This document shows positions 7,566 to 15,472 of a DNA stretch of 23,022 bases, piece after piece. The translations under genes were made by a program, and so were the position numbers. Position 1 is the first letter of the stretch. The number at the start of each line of letters is the position of its first letter. This stretch comes from Elusimicrobiota bacterium (GTDB lineage Bacteria; CG03; SLGR01; PWQF01), in assembly GCA_003557485.1 (NCBI GenBank), contig PWOI01000094.1:1-23022 (forward strand). Reading direction: 5' to 3'. The notes beneath the pieces were generated by a model. That model did no database searches. It saw nothing but the letters and a program-made list of their open reading frames with translations, and had not been told where the DNA came from.

Positions 7566-9035
7566 TTATTTGCTTCCTCCTGTTTTCAGAAACGAATAAT
7601 AGTCCAGGGAATCCTGAAACCAGCTCTTTATGTTAGAAGTAAAAGAGTCGAAGTTCTGGGCAAGGCAGAACCCCCTTGCGGAGTCGGCATTTCCCTCGCA
7701 TATAAATCCGTCAACGGGAGCTATATCAAACTGGACCCGCGCCGGTATTTTGCCAGCAAGTTCATCCGGAAAAGTACCAATGAAAATTTTAAACGCTTCC
7801 GCCCCTTTTTTAAGAAGCCCGAAAAACTTACGGCCGCCTCCCGCGGCGCTTACCATTAGAGGATTGACCGGGAGCAACCGGTCAAGCTCAAGCTCTCCTG
7901 TCTGCTTGTTTGAGATGTTGTCCGCGCCTGCATATCCTATTCCTTCATCAGTGAATTTTATCTGGAAAAGCCGGGCATATATAGTTTCAACTATTATTCC
8001 CGCCCTGCTCAAACGGTAATGGGCCCTCAGCCCCCAGGTGCCGAAATTAATATAGCGATTGACAAGAGGAGCATATCTCCTGCTGAATTTCTTTTCAAAA
8101 AGCTCTATGGCACCGGCAAGCTTTTTAACGGCTTGCTCTCTATCCATCAATTCCGGCTTCGGAGATTTTCCAAGCAGATCCTTCAGTTCCTGAGGACTCT
8201 TCAATTCTGTTTCTATATAGTTTTTATTAAGTACCTTTGATGACTTAAATTTATTGTAAATCCACCATAGTTCCTCAATGGCTTCTTTCGAATCGGGGTC
8301 TACAGTCAGTGGCTCTATACGCGTCTCTTCAACTATCCCCGAAAGGCGTGACATATCAGGAAGAGAAAAACAGGTTTTTCCCCCGTTTCTTTTAAGTGTA
8401 AGCCTGAAGCCTCCCAGACCTCCGCCACCGGTAGTGGGTTTAACGAAAAACATATCTGATTCTATATCCGCGCATGCCGCGTCAAGAATAGCAGATGCAA
8501 CATCCGAAGGAGTTTTTCCTTCAGGGTCAATAAATCTGTATTTCGCAATAAGCCCTTCTCCGCCGTTGTCGGCCAGCATACGGTATGTTTTAAGTTTATT
8601 TGAAAAAATACCGCCCGGAGCTGTCCACTGTCCCGGAGAAGAGACGCTGCCCTGTTTTTCTATACGCTCAACTGTTTTAAGGTTATAACAGTTTCGGTTA
8701 ACACACTGTGAAATCACAAGAGAAGAGCCGGGTTTTGCGGAAAGCCGGGCAAGAAGCTCTTTCTCCGTATTAACAACACTCCCTTCTCCACAAACATTTC
8801 TGGATTCGGAAGTTGCCGGCAGTTTGTCATCAGATGCGTCTACCCATATTATATTGTCAGGGAGAATAGACCTTTCTGGATATGTCAGGCGTGTATTTTT
8901 GTACTCATCAAGGGAATTCAGCCATTTGTTGAAGTTTTGCTTTAACTCCTCGGCAAAGGCGTTATCCGAACCGTCAAAGCGGCGGGCCGCCTCAAGAAGT
9001 TCATCTGTATAACTTTTTGGATTTCTTTTATTCAT
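7566..9035 (-). CDS. ATP-grasp-type ligase, divergent (second of the pair)
   Basis: A 489-residue cytoplasmic protein that probably joins a carboxylate to an amine through an acylphosphate using ATP. ATP-grasp landmarks: SNKLKTYRML (145-154), the strand and glycine-rich loop FFVKPTTGGGGLGGFRL (196-212, Lys 199 as adenine-side ligand), and the magnesium-binding end VQFDIAPVDGFICEGNAD (434-451, with D437, E447 and N449). The canonical E-x-N-P-R is EGNADS here, so the family is remote and the substrate unknown. The open frame runs upstream to 9218, but that would overlap the preceding gene by 190 bases. I chose the ATG at 9033-9035, which overlaps the upstream stop as ATGAATAA. It has no close similarity to the neighbouring ATP-grasp protein, so it is not a recent duplicate. 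Confidence 0.75.
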   Translation of the reverse strand: MNKRNPKSYTDELLEAARRFDGSDNAFAEELKQNFNKWLNSLDEYKNTRLTYPERSILPDNIIWVDASDDKLPATSESRNVCGEGSVVNTEKELLARLSAKPGSSLVISQCVNRNCYNLKTVERIEKQGSVSSPGQWTAPGGIFSNKLKTYRMLADNGGEGLIAKYRFIDPEGKTPSDVASAILDAACADIESDMFFVKPTTGGGGLGGFRLTLKRNGGKTCFSLPDMSRLSGIVEETRIEPLTVDPDSKEAIEELWWIYNKFKSSKVLNKNYIETELKSPQELKDLLGKSPKPELMDREQAVKKLAGAIELFEKKFSRRYAPLVNRYINFGTWGLRAHYRLSRAGIIVETIYARLFQIKFTDEGIGYAGADNISNKQTGELELDRLLPVNPLMVSAAGGGRKFFGLLKKGAEAFKIFIGTFPDELAGKIPARVQFDIAPVDGFICEGNADSARGFCLAQNFDSFTSNIKSWFQDSLDYYSFLKTGGSK

Positions 9036-10371
9036 ATATGATCTTATTGTATATTTTTTTGACTGTTCGTTCAATCCGGTTTTTAAGGCTTTTAAGGTCA
9101 TCTTTAAGAACCCTGCCGGGAAAATGAATTTTCGCAACCGGAGCCGAAGGGTCAAGAATACTATCGCTGAAAGGCACTGCGCAGCAGAGCGCAAATTCGC
9201 CCGGCCCCCGGCAGTCATTCACAGAGTATCCTTCTCTCAGAAAAACAGGTTCACCTTTCTTTAATTTATATATTCCGGGGCTGAGACTGCCTTTTATCCG
9301 GATAGTCTTTCCGGTCAGGTTGTGAAGTATAACCTGCGACCCCTCCGGATCAAATATAAAATCATCACCGGAACTGACGGGGAGAAATTGCGCTATATGC
9401 TTAAGTACAAGAGGACTCCTGCGAAATTTCAATTCAAGCTGTGTCAGCAGAGAGGTGGAATTCTGGAACCTGGGGTTTATTTCCACAGGATAAACATTAC
9501 TGCCGTCGCATATAAGGTCCAGCCCCATCATTCCCCGGAAACCATTTTTTGACATATAAAGTCCGGTTTTTTCTGTTATATCATTAATCCTATTTTTAAC
9601 GCTATCGCTCACCGCGGACGCCGATGAAAAGTCGTTACCTGAGAAACCGAATCTCCTGTCAGTCAAAGAAGGAGATCCTATTACCTGCAGAGAAACGGGA
9701 GACAGAAAGACCTCCCCGTTTCCAACTACAGCGTTTATATTCAGCGAAAATCCGTGAAGGTACCTGTATATTATAAGGGGATATATTACGCCGCTTCCCA
9801 GGGCACGGTCAAAATCTTCCAGGGAATGTATTAAGAAAGTGTTTTCCCCGGAGGAACCCACCGGAAACTGAAGAACAAAAGGCAGGCCCCATTTTTTCTT
9901 AAGAGAAGAGTAATTCGCGGCATTTTTTTCCACTATTTCACCGGGCATAGGGTCAATGCCGGATTTAAACTGCCATTTTCTGAAAAGTATCTTATTATCA
10001 AACCTGTTTTTCAATCCTACAGGCGCAGAGATTATTTTTATATTCCCGTTTCCTGCCGCCTCTCTTTCAATACCTTCTATTGAACGGTACATAATGCAGT
10101 TCATAGGCCGAGAAAACTTTTTATCAATTTCTTTTTTAAGTTTTCCCTCAAATACGAATTTAAGATCGTTATTAGAAAAATTCTTTCTTCTTCCCTCCTT
10201 TTTTTCAAGGGATATAATTTTTTCTTCTCCCCATTTTTCAGCTATATCGATTCCCCAATCACAGCAGACCAGAAGGTCCAGCCCCGTAATTTCACTGATG
10301 GCAAGCCCGTCATGGGCTCTCTGGCCCCACCAGCTCCAACGGTATTTTTTTAATTCGTCGAAATTACTCAT
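9028..10371 (-). CDS. ATP-grasp-type carboxylate-amine ligase (first of the pair)
   Basis: A 447-residue protein with a clear ATP-grasp core: the central strand and loop LPFVLQFPVGSSGENTF (163-179), and the magnesium site GFRGMMGLDLICDG to PVEINPRF (277-302, with D285, E297, N299 and R301). This is the classic layout of enzymes that form amide or peptide bonds via an acylphosphate, such as carbamoyl-phosphate and D-Ala ligases or PylC-like enzymes. The C-terminal 130 residues form an extra domain. The N-terminus is unusually rich in Trp (YRWSWWGQRAHDGLA). The ATG at 10369-10371 gives an 8-base overlap (ATGAGTAA) with the DUF1704 gene. A start at 10398 in the same frame is possible but would overlap 35 bases. 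The acceptor and donor cannot be told from sequence. Confidence 0.82.
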   Translation of the reverse strand: MSNFDELKKYRWSWWGQRAHDGLAISEITGLDLLVCCDWGIDIAEKWGEEKIISLEKKEGRRKNFSNNDLKFVFEGKLKKEIDKKFSRPMNCIMYRSIEGIEREAAGNGNIKIISAPVGLKNRFDNKILFRKWQFKSGIDPMPGEIVEKNAANYSSLKKKWGLPFVLQFPVGSSGENTFLIHSLEDFDRALGSGVIYPLIIYRYLHGFSLNINAVVGNGEVFLSPVSLQVIGSPSLTDRRFGFSGNDFSSASAVSDSVKNRINDITEKTGLYMSKNGFRGMMGLDLICDGSNVYPVEINPRFQNSTSLLTQLELKFRRSPLVLKHIAQFLPVSSGDDFIFDPEGSQVILHNLTGKTIRIKGSLSPGIYKLKKGEPVFLREGYSVNDCRGPGEFALCCAVPFSDSILDPSAPVAKIHFPGRVLKDDLKSLKNRIERTVKKIYNKIIYE

Positions 10372-11422
10372 TGACCATATAAGCCGGCGGCAGAACAAGT
10401 CCTTCTTTCATCATGTCTCTTACGCGGCCCCTGTCCCCGAAAGCTATTTTACCCGCAAAAAGTATGCGGGGAAAATCTTTTTCTTTTTTTATTTCCTCTA
10501 TTTTCCTGTATCCCGTTATGTAATGAATATCTTTTGTCAGAGCGCCGGGACAGGATGTGTCTTCCAGTCCTCTTTTTGCCCTTTCTGTAAGCCTGTATGC
10601 CAAATCCGGAGGAAACCACTGCAGAAGTAAATTAAAAACTTCCCTGAAGGATTTTTCAATACCTGAACGGACAGCCATAAGCCGGCCGGCATAAACCTTC
10701 ATCTGTTCCGGGGGAGATTGTCCGCCTGATGTTTCAAAATAAACAGCAAGCCCCTCTTCCGCTTCATTATATCCGGCAGTTCCTGTTTTAAATATAGGCC
10801 ATTTCTGTCTTGCGCCGTTTAATGCGCGAAAAATATGAACCTCTATTTCATGTACAGCCAGTCTTTTATCCTCACCGTGTAAAAATTTTGAAGAACTGTT
10901 TATGCATATGGTATTTTCAGCGGGTTTTATATTCATTTTAGAGGCCATATCTTTTTTCATCTCTATTCTCCAGCCCTTTATTGATCTCTTAAGAAGTTCT
11001 TCTTTAATGGCTTTTTTTATTTCCCGCGCGGTAACAGGCTCGGAAAAATCACTGCCGCTTCCGGAGAGAACTCCATCGGCAAAACTTACATCCTCTTCTG
11101 AAGGCAAGCCGAATATTTTACCGGAAATGTCAGTAAAACGCCCAGGATCCGGGCGGGCGGCAAGAAGAGAGCATTTATGGAGCGTTTCTTTTCTTAGCCT
11201 TCTGTAAAATTCAGATACGGGAGACGGGCCTTCACTTTTTAGATTTTTGGCCATTCTGTATACTTCCATAATGTCAGCGCCGTCATAACTGTACCTGAAA
11301 ACAGGATTATATACGGAAGACCCCAGGAACTTTTTCCTCTCTTCTTCCCTGTTTAAGGGCAGCAGGCGTCTGTAGAAATCCAGTGATTCCTGAATTTTTA
11401 AAAATTGACTGAAAAATTTCAT
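10364..11422 (-). CDS. DUF1704 / MATCAP-like metallopeptidase (QEGLA-motif family)
   Basis: A 352-residue probable zinc carboxypeptidase related to the family that includes the eukaryotic tubulin tyrosine carboxypeptidase MATCAP and the bacterial QEGLA-motif proteins. The signature is present: HEIEVH at 191-196, an HExxxH motif (family form HEIGTH, so GT is replaced by EV), followed by Arg 199, then NEAEEGLAVY with the EEGLA motif at 222-226. No signal peptide is seen, so it should act in the cytoplasm. It is the first gene of the operon and is followed by two ATP-grasp ligase genes through coupled overlaps, implying that all three work on one peptide- or amide-containing compound. No clear Shine-Dalgarno precedes the ATG at 11420-11422. 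Bacterial substrates of this family are not established as far as I know. Confidence 0.82.
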   Translation of the reverse strand: MKFFSQFLKIQESLDFYRRLLPLNREEERKKFLGSSVYNPVFRYSYDGADIMEVYRMAKNLKSEGPSPVSEFYRRLRKETLHKCSLLAARPDPGRFTDISGKIFGLPSEEDVSFADGVLSGSGSDFSEPVTAREIKKAIKEELLKRSIKGWRIEMKKDMASKMNIKPAENTICINSSSKFLHGEDKRLAVHEIEVHIFRALNGARQKWPIFKTGTAGYNEAEEGLAVYFETSGGQSPPEQMKVYAGRLMAVRSGIEKSFREVFNLLLQWFPPDLAYRLTERAKRGLEDTSCPGALTKDIHYITGYRKIEEIKKEKDFPRILFAGKIAFGDRGRVRDMMKEGLVLPPAYMVNE

Positions 11423-11438
11423 CAGAAAAATATTAGCA

Positions 11439-11455
11439 GATTATCAGCTATAATC
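11439..11455. promoter_or_regulatory. Interrupted palindrome over a TATAAT in the divergent intergenic region
   Basis: GATTAT (11439-11444) and ATAATC (11450-11455) are perfect inverted arms around the five-base spacer CAGCT. On the plus strand bases 11449-11454 read TATAAT, a perfect -10 box, which would start the glcD-like transcript near 11461 with a leader of about 55 bases. No good -35 is visible at 17 bases upstream. On the minus strand the same palindrome contains GATAAT for the six-gene operon. The site could be an operator controlling one or both genes. It is the only gap over 60 bases near these starts. Confidence 0.4.
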
Positions 11456-11516
11456 AAGAAGAAGCTGGTTACTAAAAATTTTATTTTTATGAAAATTTTG
11501 ATAACATTAACCTGTA

Positions 11517-12905
11517 ATGTACAGGAAATTAACGGAAAAACGAATAAAGTCACTGAAAAGCATTACCGGCGACAATAATGTTCTTACGGAAACCGCAGAC
11601 ATAGAAAAATACTCTACAGACGAGTCACCGGACCTTAAGTATATGCCGGAAACAGTCCTGACACCTGAAAACCACCGACAGGTACTTGAGATTGCCAGAT
11701 ATGCCGTTTCGGAAAAGTTTGCTCTTACGCCAAGAGGAGGAGGAACCTCGCTTACGGGCTCTCCTCTGCCCGTTTCGGGAGGAGCCGTTATTTCATTTGA
11801 GAAAATGAATAATATACTTGATATTGATACTTCTTCGCGCATGGCGGTGCTTCAGCCGGGGGTTATAACCGGTGATCTGGACAGACAGGCTGCTAAATAC
11901 GGGCTTTTTTACCCTGTTAATCCTGCATCTCTTGACTCCTGCACGCTTGGAGGAAATGCAGCAACTGCGGCAGGAGGAGCAAATACAGTCCGGTACGGAA
12001 CTACAAGAAATTACCTGTCAGGGATAAAGGCGGTAGACGGGAATGCCGCAGAGTGGCAAGCCGGCGGAAAGATAGTAAAAAATTCAACAGACCAACAGCT
12101 TCTGCAGCTGGTTGCAGGAAGCGAAGGAACCCTCTCTATTTTCACTTCCCTTGTCTTCAGGCTGACTGAAAGGCCTGAAAAAAACGCATGGATTATAGCT
12201 CCGTTCCGTGACACAGCCAAAGTTCCGGTGGCGGCGGCAAAAATATTTTCCCTTTCACTTAATCCCACGATGGTTGAACTAATGGACAGGCTTACGCTTG
12301 ATTGCTGCCGGAAATATACAGGGGAGAAAATAGAATTTGATGAATACAGCCATCTTCTTATACGCCTTGATTCCGGCGGGCATCTTTCATCTTCTGCCTT
12401 CCAGGACATTCTCTTTACTGCAGGACAGGCCTGCCTTCAGGCAGGCGCGGAGGATGTTCTTATTGCAGAGTCCGCCGCAGAGCAGGAAAAAATATGGAAG
12501 ATCCGTAGTTCCATACACGACGCGATAAAGGAAACCTGCGGCTCCATATTTGAGGAAGACGTTACAGTCCCTGTAGGGCAGGTCTCACAGCTCCTGACAG
12601 AAGCACGCAATATTTCTGAATCCACAGGTTATGAAACGGCTGTATACGGCCACCTGGGAGACGGTAATATACATGTAAATTTTACCGGCAGGAACGCGCC
12701 GGCAAAAAAGATTAAAGAAATGAAAAAATCAATTTTCGAGGCGGCACTGAAACTTGGAGGAAAACTCTCAGGTGAGCACGGTATAGGACTTACAAAGAAA
12801 GATTATTTCTGCAGGTACGTTGACCCCTCCTATGTCAACCTTCTCAGGAAAGTAAAAAAACAGTTTGATCCGGAGAACATACTTAATCCGGGCAAAATAT
12901 TTTAA
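11517..12905 (+). CDS. FAD-binding oxidase, GlcD / D-lactate dehydrogenase family
   Basis: A 462-residue flavoprotein of the VAO/PCMH fold that oxidises a 2-hydroxy acid such as glycolate or D-lactate to the 2-oxo acid. The FAD-binding half shows TPRGGGTSLTG (71-81), the AAGGANTVRYGTTRNYLSG block (151-169) and VAGSEGTLSIFT (199-210). The C-terminal FAD-oxidase half shows YGHLGDGNIHVNF (377-389), LSGEHGIGLTKKDYF (418-431) and the closing DPENILNPGKIF. Length and motifs are complete. It is the only host gene on the plus strand and has no adjacent glcE, glcF or electron-transfer flavoprotein genes, so its electron acceptor is unclear. The ATG at 11517 has no obvious Shine-Dalgarno. The 3' end overlaps the convergent COG3014-like gene by four bases. 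Confidence 0.92.
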   Translation: MYRKLTEKRIKSLKSITGDNNVLTETADIEKYSTDESPDLKYMPETVLTPENHRQVLEIARYAVSEKFALTPRGGGTSLTGSPLPVSGGAVISFEKMNNILDIDTSSRMAVLQPGVITGDLDRQAAKYGLFYPVNPASLDSCTLGGNAATAAGGANTVRYGTTRNYLSGIKAVDGNAAEWQAGGKIVKNSTDQQLLQLVAGSEGTLSIFTSLVFRLTERPEKNAWIIAPFRDTAKVPVAAAKIFSLSLNPTMVELMDRLTLDCCRKYTGEKIEFDEYSHLLIRLDSGGHLSSSAFQDILFTAGQACLQAGAEDVLIAESAAEQEKIWKIRSSIHDAIKETCGSIFEEDVTVPVGQVSQLLTEARNISESTGYETAVYGHLGDGNIHVNFTGRNAPAKKIKEMKKSIFEAALKLGGKLSGEHGIGLTKKDYFCRYVDPSYVNLLRKVKKQFDPENILNPGKIF

Positions 12906-14197
12906 TTTATTCTTTTGGTTATAAATTTAATTTCGCCCTCGCCAAGGCTGAAATCAAATTTTTCTGTTTTAATCCTTCCGGATGATGTGCGTACAAGGGC
13001 GCTGAAACTGTATTCGCCGGGAGAAAGATACTGCCTTGCAAAGTATATATTATTAGGAAGTGTCAGCCACGACCTTGTATCGGCCCTTTCAGTAGCCGCA
13101 CCAAAAATATTAGTAAGAGCTGCCAGAAACCCCCGCACTCCGGATTCATCCTCATCGGGATCCCCCCTGACCTGCCTGTATCCTACATATTTAGCTATGG
13201 CTCTTGCTATAGCCCTTGCAACTATGGCTCCCTGCATTTTTTCAAAGTTGACAAGAGCCAGTTTTCCCGGGCTTTCTGCAAGCTCCATCTGAATGGAACC
13301 TCCCCTGTAGTTTAGAACAATCTCCGTAACTGTTTCTTCTGGAAGAACATATTCCGGAAGAGCTACCCTGAGATGATAGACATCCGCAAGCTGGTCTCTG
13401 TACTGATCTCTCTTTTTCTGGGGAATCGCCATATGTACTGCCGTTTCCTTTTTATGAGGGGCAAAGCCGGTTTCAAAGAGGAAAACAACCTGACCGTATC
13501 TCTCCGGAAGCTCAAAGGGAACTTGAGCCTGGCTTGGCATCTCGCTCCTGCGGACAAACCGCGTACGCTCCAGGAATGCCCATATGTCTTTTCTAAGCTG
13601 CCGCGGAGGGCCTATCCCCAGGTCTTCAGAATACCATCCGGTATAGGATTCATAGGCCTTTTTATACTCTATAAATGCGCTTGAAACTTCTCCGGCGGCT
13701 TCATAAAGAATAGCAGTTATGTAATGAAAAAAAGCACTGTCGGTTTCAAAAAGAGAAAGTTTATGGTTTATCCTCCTAACTTCAACCAGCGCTCCTTCGA
13801 GGTCTGCAAGATAGAGGTAATTGAGCATCTTGTAGTAGTTTACGAAGAGATAGTCATAATAGTGTCCGCGGTACGGAAGAACAAGGTCAGATGAAAGGAG
13901 TGCAGCAGCTTCGGCGCTTATACTTCTGGTATACATTTCATCAGATATCCATTCAGCCCGCTCCAGAAAATAATTGCTTTGCCGGTAGTCTCCGGCAAGA
14001 TGATAAAGAAGTCCCGCTTCCAGGTGGTAAAGAAGCCGGTCTCTGCGGCGTTTATGCAGGCCGGCGGATTCAAGCCCCCCGAAAGCCCTCTCTACTCTTC
14101 CCTCACTTATATCTCTCCGGACAGGAGCCATATGCTCCGGATATGTTTTTGCGCAGGCCGGCAGCGCCAGAAGTACTGCCAGCAGAAACTTACTCAT
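12902..14197 (-). CDS. COG3014-like TPR lipoprotein
   Basis: A 431-residue predicted outer-membrane lipoprotein: the signal ends in LPAC with Cys 15 lipidated and Ala at +2. Residues about 28-200 look like helical TPR-type repeats (AGLLYHLAGDYRQSNYFLERAEW, ITAILYEAAGEVSSAFIEYKKAY). The second half is a mixed alpha/beta domain with the conserved-looking VVFLFETGFAPHKKE block and IARAIAKYVGYRQV. The overall pattern matches what I remember of COG3014 proteins, which in gamma-proteobacteria sit beside lpoB. The same adjacency is seen here, which supports both calls. The function is unknown but probably concerns the cell envelope or peptidoglycan. It is the last gene of the long operon, 13 bases after the second lpoB-like gene, and ends in a four-base convergent overlap with the oxidase gene. 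Confidence 0.75.
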   Translation of the reverse strand: MSKFLLAVLLALPACAKTYPEHMAPVRRDISEGRVERAFGGLESAGLHKRRRDRLLYHLEAGLLYHLAGDYRQSNYFLERAEWISDEMYTRSISAEAAALLSSDLVLPYRGHYYDYLFVNYYKMLNYLYLADLEGALVEVRRINHKLSLFETDSAFFHYITAILYEAAGEVSSAFIEYKKAYESYTGWYSEDLGIGPPRQLRKDIWAFLERTRFVRRSEMPSQAQVPFELPERYGQVVFLFETGFAPHKKETAVHMAIPQKKRDQYRDQLADVYHLRVALPEYVLPEETVTEIVLNYRGGSIQMELAESPGKLALVNFEKMQGAIVARAIARAIAKYVGYRQVRGDPDEDESGVRGFLAALTNIFGAATERADTRSWLTLPNNIYFARQYLSPGEYSFSALVRTSSGRIKTEKFDFSLGEGEIKFITKRIN

Positions 14198-14210
14198 TTA
14201 AAGATTAAGA

Positions 14211-14801
14211 TCAGCCCCTTATATATTTTTTGATCTCTTTATTTCCAATCCAGACTTTCTGGTTGGTCGCAGTATGGATAAGCTCAAGGTTTACCTGGTA
14301 ATATATTACCCGCCTTCTTCCTTCCTGGTCTACTATTGAATTTACGCTGCCTGTAAGCATATAGTCGGCTCCTATTTCACGCATAAACTCAGCTACGGTC
14401 TCCTCGGAGGCCCATTCCTGCATATCCATACGTTCCTCCCGGACCTGCTCCCTCTCATCTGCTGAAGCAACCATATTAACCATACCGGAATTAATAAAAG
14501 CCCTTTCCAGGTCTTTAGTGAAAGTTTCGGTTACTATATGCTCGTCCGTCCTGTTAACAACGTTGCCCACTATAACCGTAGGCTGTTTACCTTCACGCTC
14601 TATGAAATTTCCGAGCCACGGCCTTTCAAGCGCATCTTTTATCATTTCTTCCGATACCAGGCGGGAATCGGTGGCGTTCCACCTGCCTGAAAGGTCGATC
14701 TGTTCATCAACTCCTATCCTGGCAACCCGTTTACGGCCACACCCCGATGCAATACCGGCAACAAGAACAAACGCGGCTAATAATAGATAACTTCTTTTCA
14801 T
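14211..14801 (-). CDS. LpoB-like lipoprotein, copy 2
   Basis: A 196-residue lipoprotein (lipobox ASGC, Cys 21, Gly at +2) of the LpoB family. In Escherichia coli LpoB crosses the periplasm from the outer membrane to activate the peptidoglycan synthase PBP1B. The family pattern is clear: DLSGRWNATDSRLV (36-49), PTVIVGNVVNRTDEHI, TFTKDLERAFINSG, SADEREQVREERMDMQ, GADYMLTGSVNSI and the ending YYQVNLELIHTATNQKVWIGNKEIKKYI. It is a paralogue of the gene just upstream. The strong Shine-Dalgarno GGGAGGAAGG lies 6-7 bases before the ATG in a 65-base gap, so this copy can be translated independently of its neighbour. No penicillin-binding protein gene is in the window. Confidence 0.88.
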   Translation of the reverse strand: MKRSYLLLAAFVLVAGIASGCGRKRVARIGVDEQIDLSGRWNATDSRLVSEEMIKDALERPWLGNFIEREGKQPTVIVGNVVNRTDEHIVTETFTKDLERAFINSGMVNMVASADEREQVREERMDMQEWASEETVAEFMREIGADYMLTGSVNSIVDQEGRRRVIYYQVNLELIHTATNQKVWIGNKEIKKYIRG

Positions 14802-14866
14802 TTCTTCCTTCCTCCCTTTTAAACGGTTCTTTCAACCCCTCTAATATTAATTTTAATCAAACAGCC

Positions 14867-15472
14867 TTAAAAAGCAAACAGCGGCCTTCGTATATATTTT
14901 TTAATACTTTCCTGTCCCGACCAGATCACCCTGTTGGTTTCAAGGTCTATGAGGTTCAGGTCTGCCTGATAATAAACTACACGTTCCCCTCCCTCCTCGT
15001 CCAATATGGAATTAAGGACACCTGTAAGAATAAAATCAGCTCCGTACTCTGCTCCGAACTCCCTTGCGGTTTCTATTGAGGCCCACTGCTGCATATCGGC
15101 CCTTTCCTCTCTGACCTGTTCTCTTTCCTCTGCCGAGGCCACCAGATTTATTTCACCGGAGTTAAGCATTTCCCTTTCGAGATCCTTTATAAAAGTAAGA
15201 ACATCTATATGCTCGAAAGTCCTGTTTCTGACACGCCCTACTATAACTACGGGGTTTCTCTCTTCCCGGGAGTGGAACCTCCTGTACCATCCCCCGTCAA
15301 GAACCTGGTTGATAAGAGATTCAGCCACAAGTGCGGAATCTGTTGAACTCCAGCGCCCGGAAAGTTCTATCTCATAATCCGATTCCAGCCGCGCAACTCT
15401 TTTACCGCCGCAGCCTGCTGTAATCATAACGGCAAATAAAAGAAACGCTGCTGCGCAACTGCCCGGCTTCAT
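14867..15472 (-). CDS. LpoB-like lipoprotein, copy 1
   Basis: A 201-residue lipoprotein (lipobox TAGC, Cys 21, Gly at +2) with the same family pattern as the downstream copy: ELSGRWSSTDSALV, PVVIVGRVRNRTFEHI, TFIKDLEREMLNSG, SAEEREQVREERADMQ, GADFILTGVLNSI and YYQADLNLIDLETNRVIWSGQESIKKYI. The two copies share motifs throughout yet differ at many positions, so the duplication is old or the copies have diverged to serve different partners. Its ATG overlaps the stop of the FecR-domain gene as ATGA, so those two are translationally coupled. An activator of a class A penicillin-binding protein is the family role; here it is inferred. Confidence 0.88.
   Translation of the reverse strand: MKPGSCAAAFLLFAVMITAGCGGKRVARLESDYEIELSGRWSSTDSALVAESLINQVLDGGWYRRFHSREERNPVVIVGRVRNRTFEHIDVLTFIKDLEREMLNSGEINLVASAEEREQVREERADMQQWASIETAREFGAEYGADFILTGVLNSILDEEGGERVVYYQADLNLIDLETNRVIWSGQESIKKYIRRPLFAF

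Noticed and set aside
9036-9218. In-frame extension of the second ATP-grasp gene upstream of 9035
   Set aside because: It would overlap the preceding gene by 190 bases, its residues are basic and low in order, and the ATG at 9035 makes a coupled 8-base overlap like the one at the previous junction.
9956-10630. Plus-strand open frame of 224 codons across the ATP-grasp and DUF1704 genes
   Set aside because: It spans the end of one real gene and the start of another on the opposite strand, and its Phe/Ser-rich product is the usual antisense shadow of Lys/Glu-rich coding sequence.
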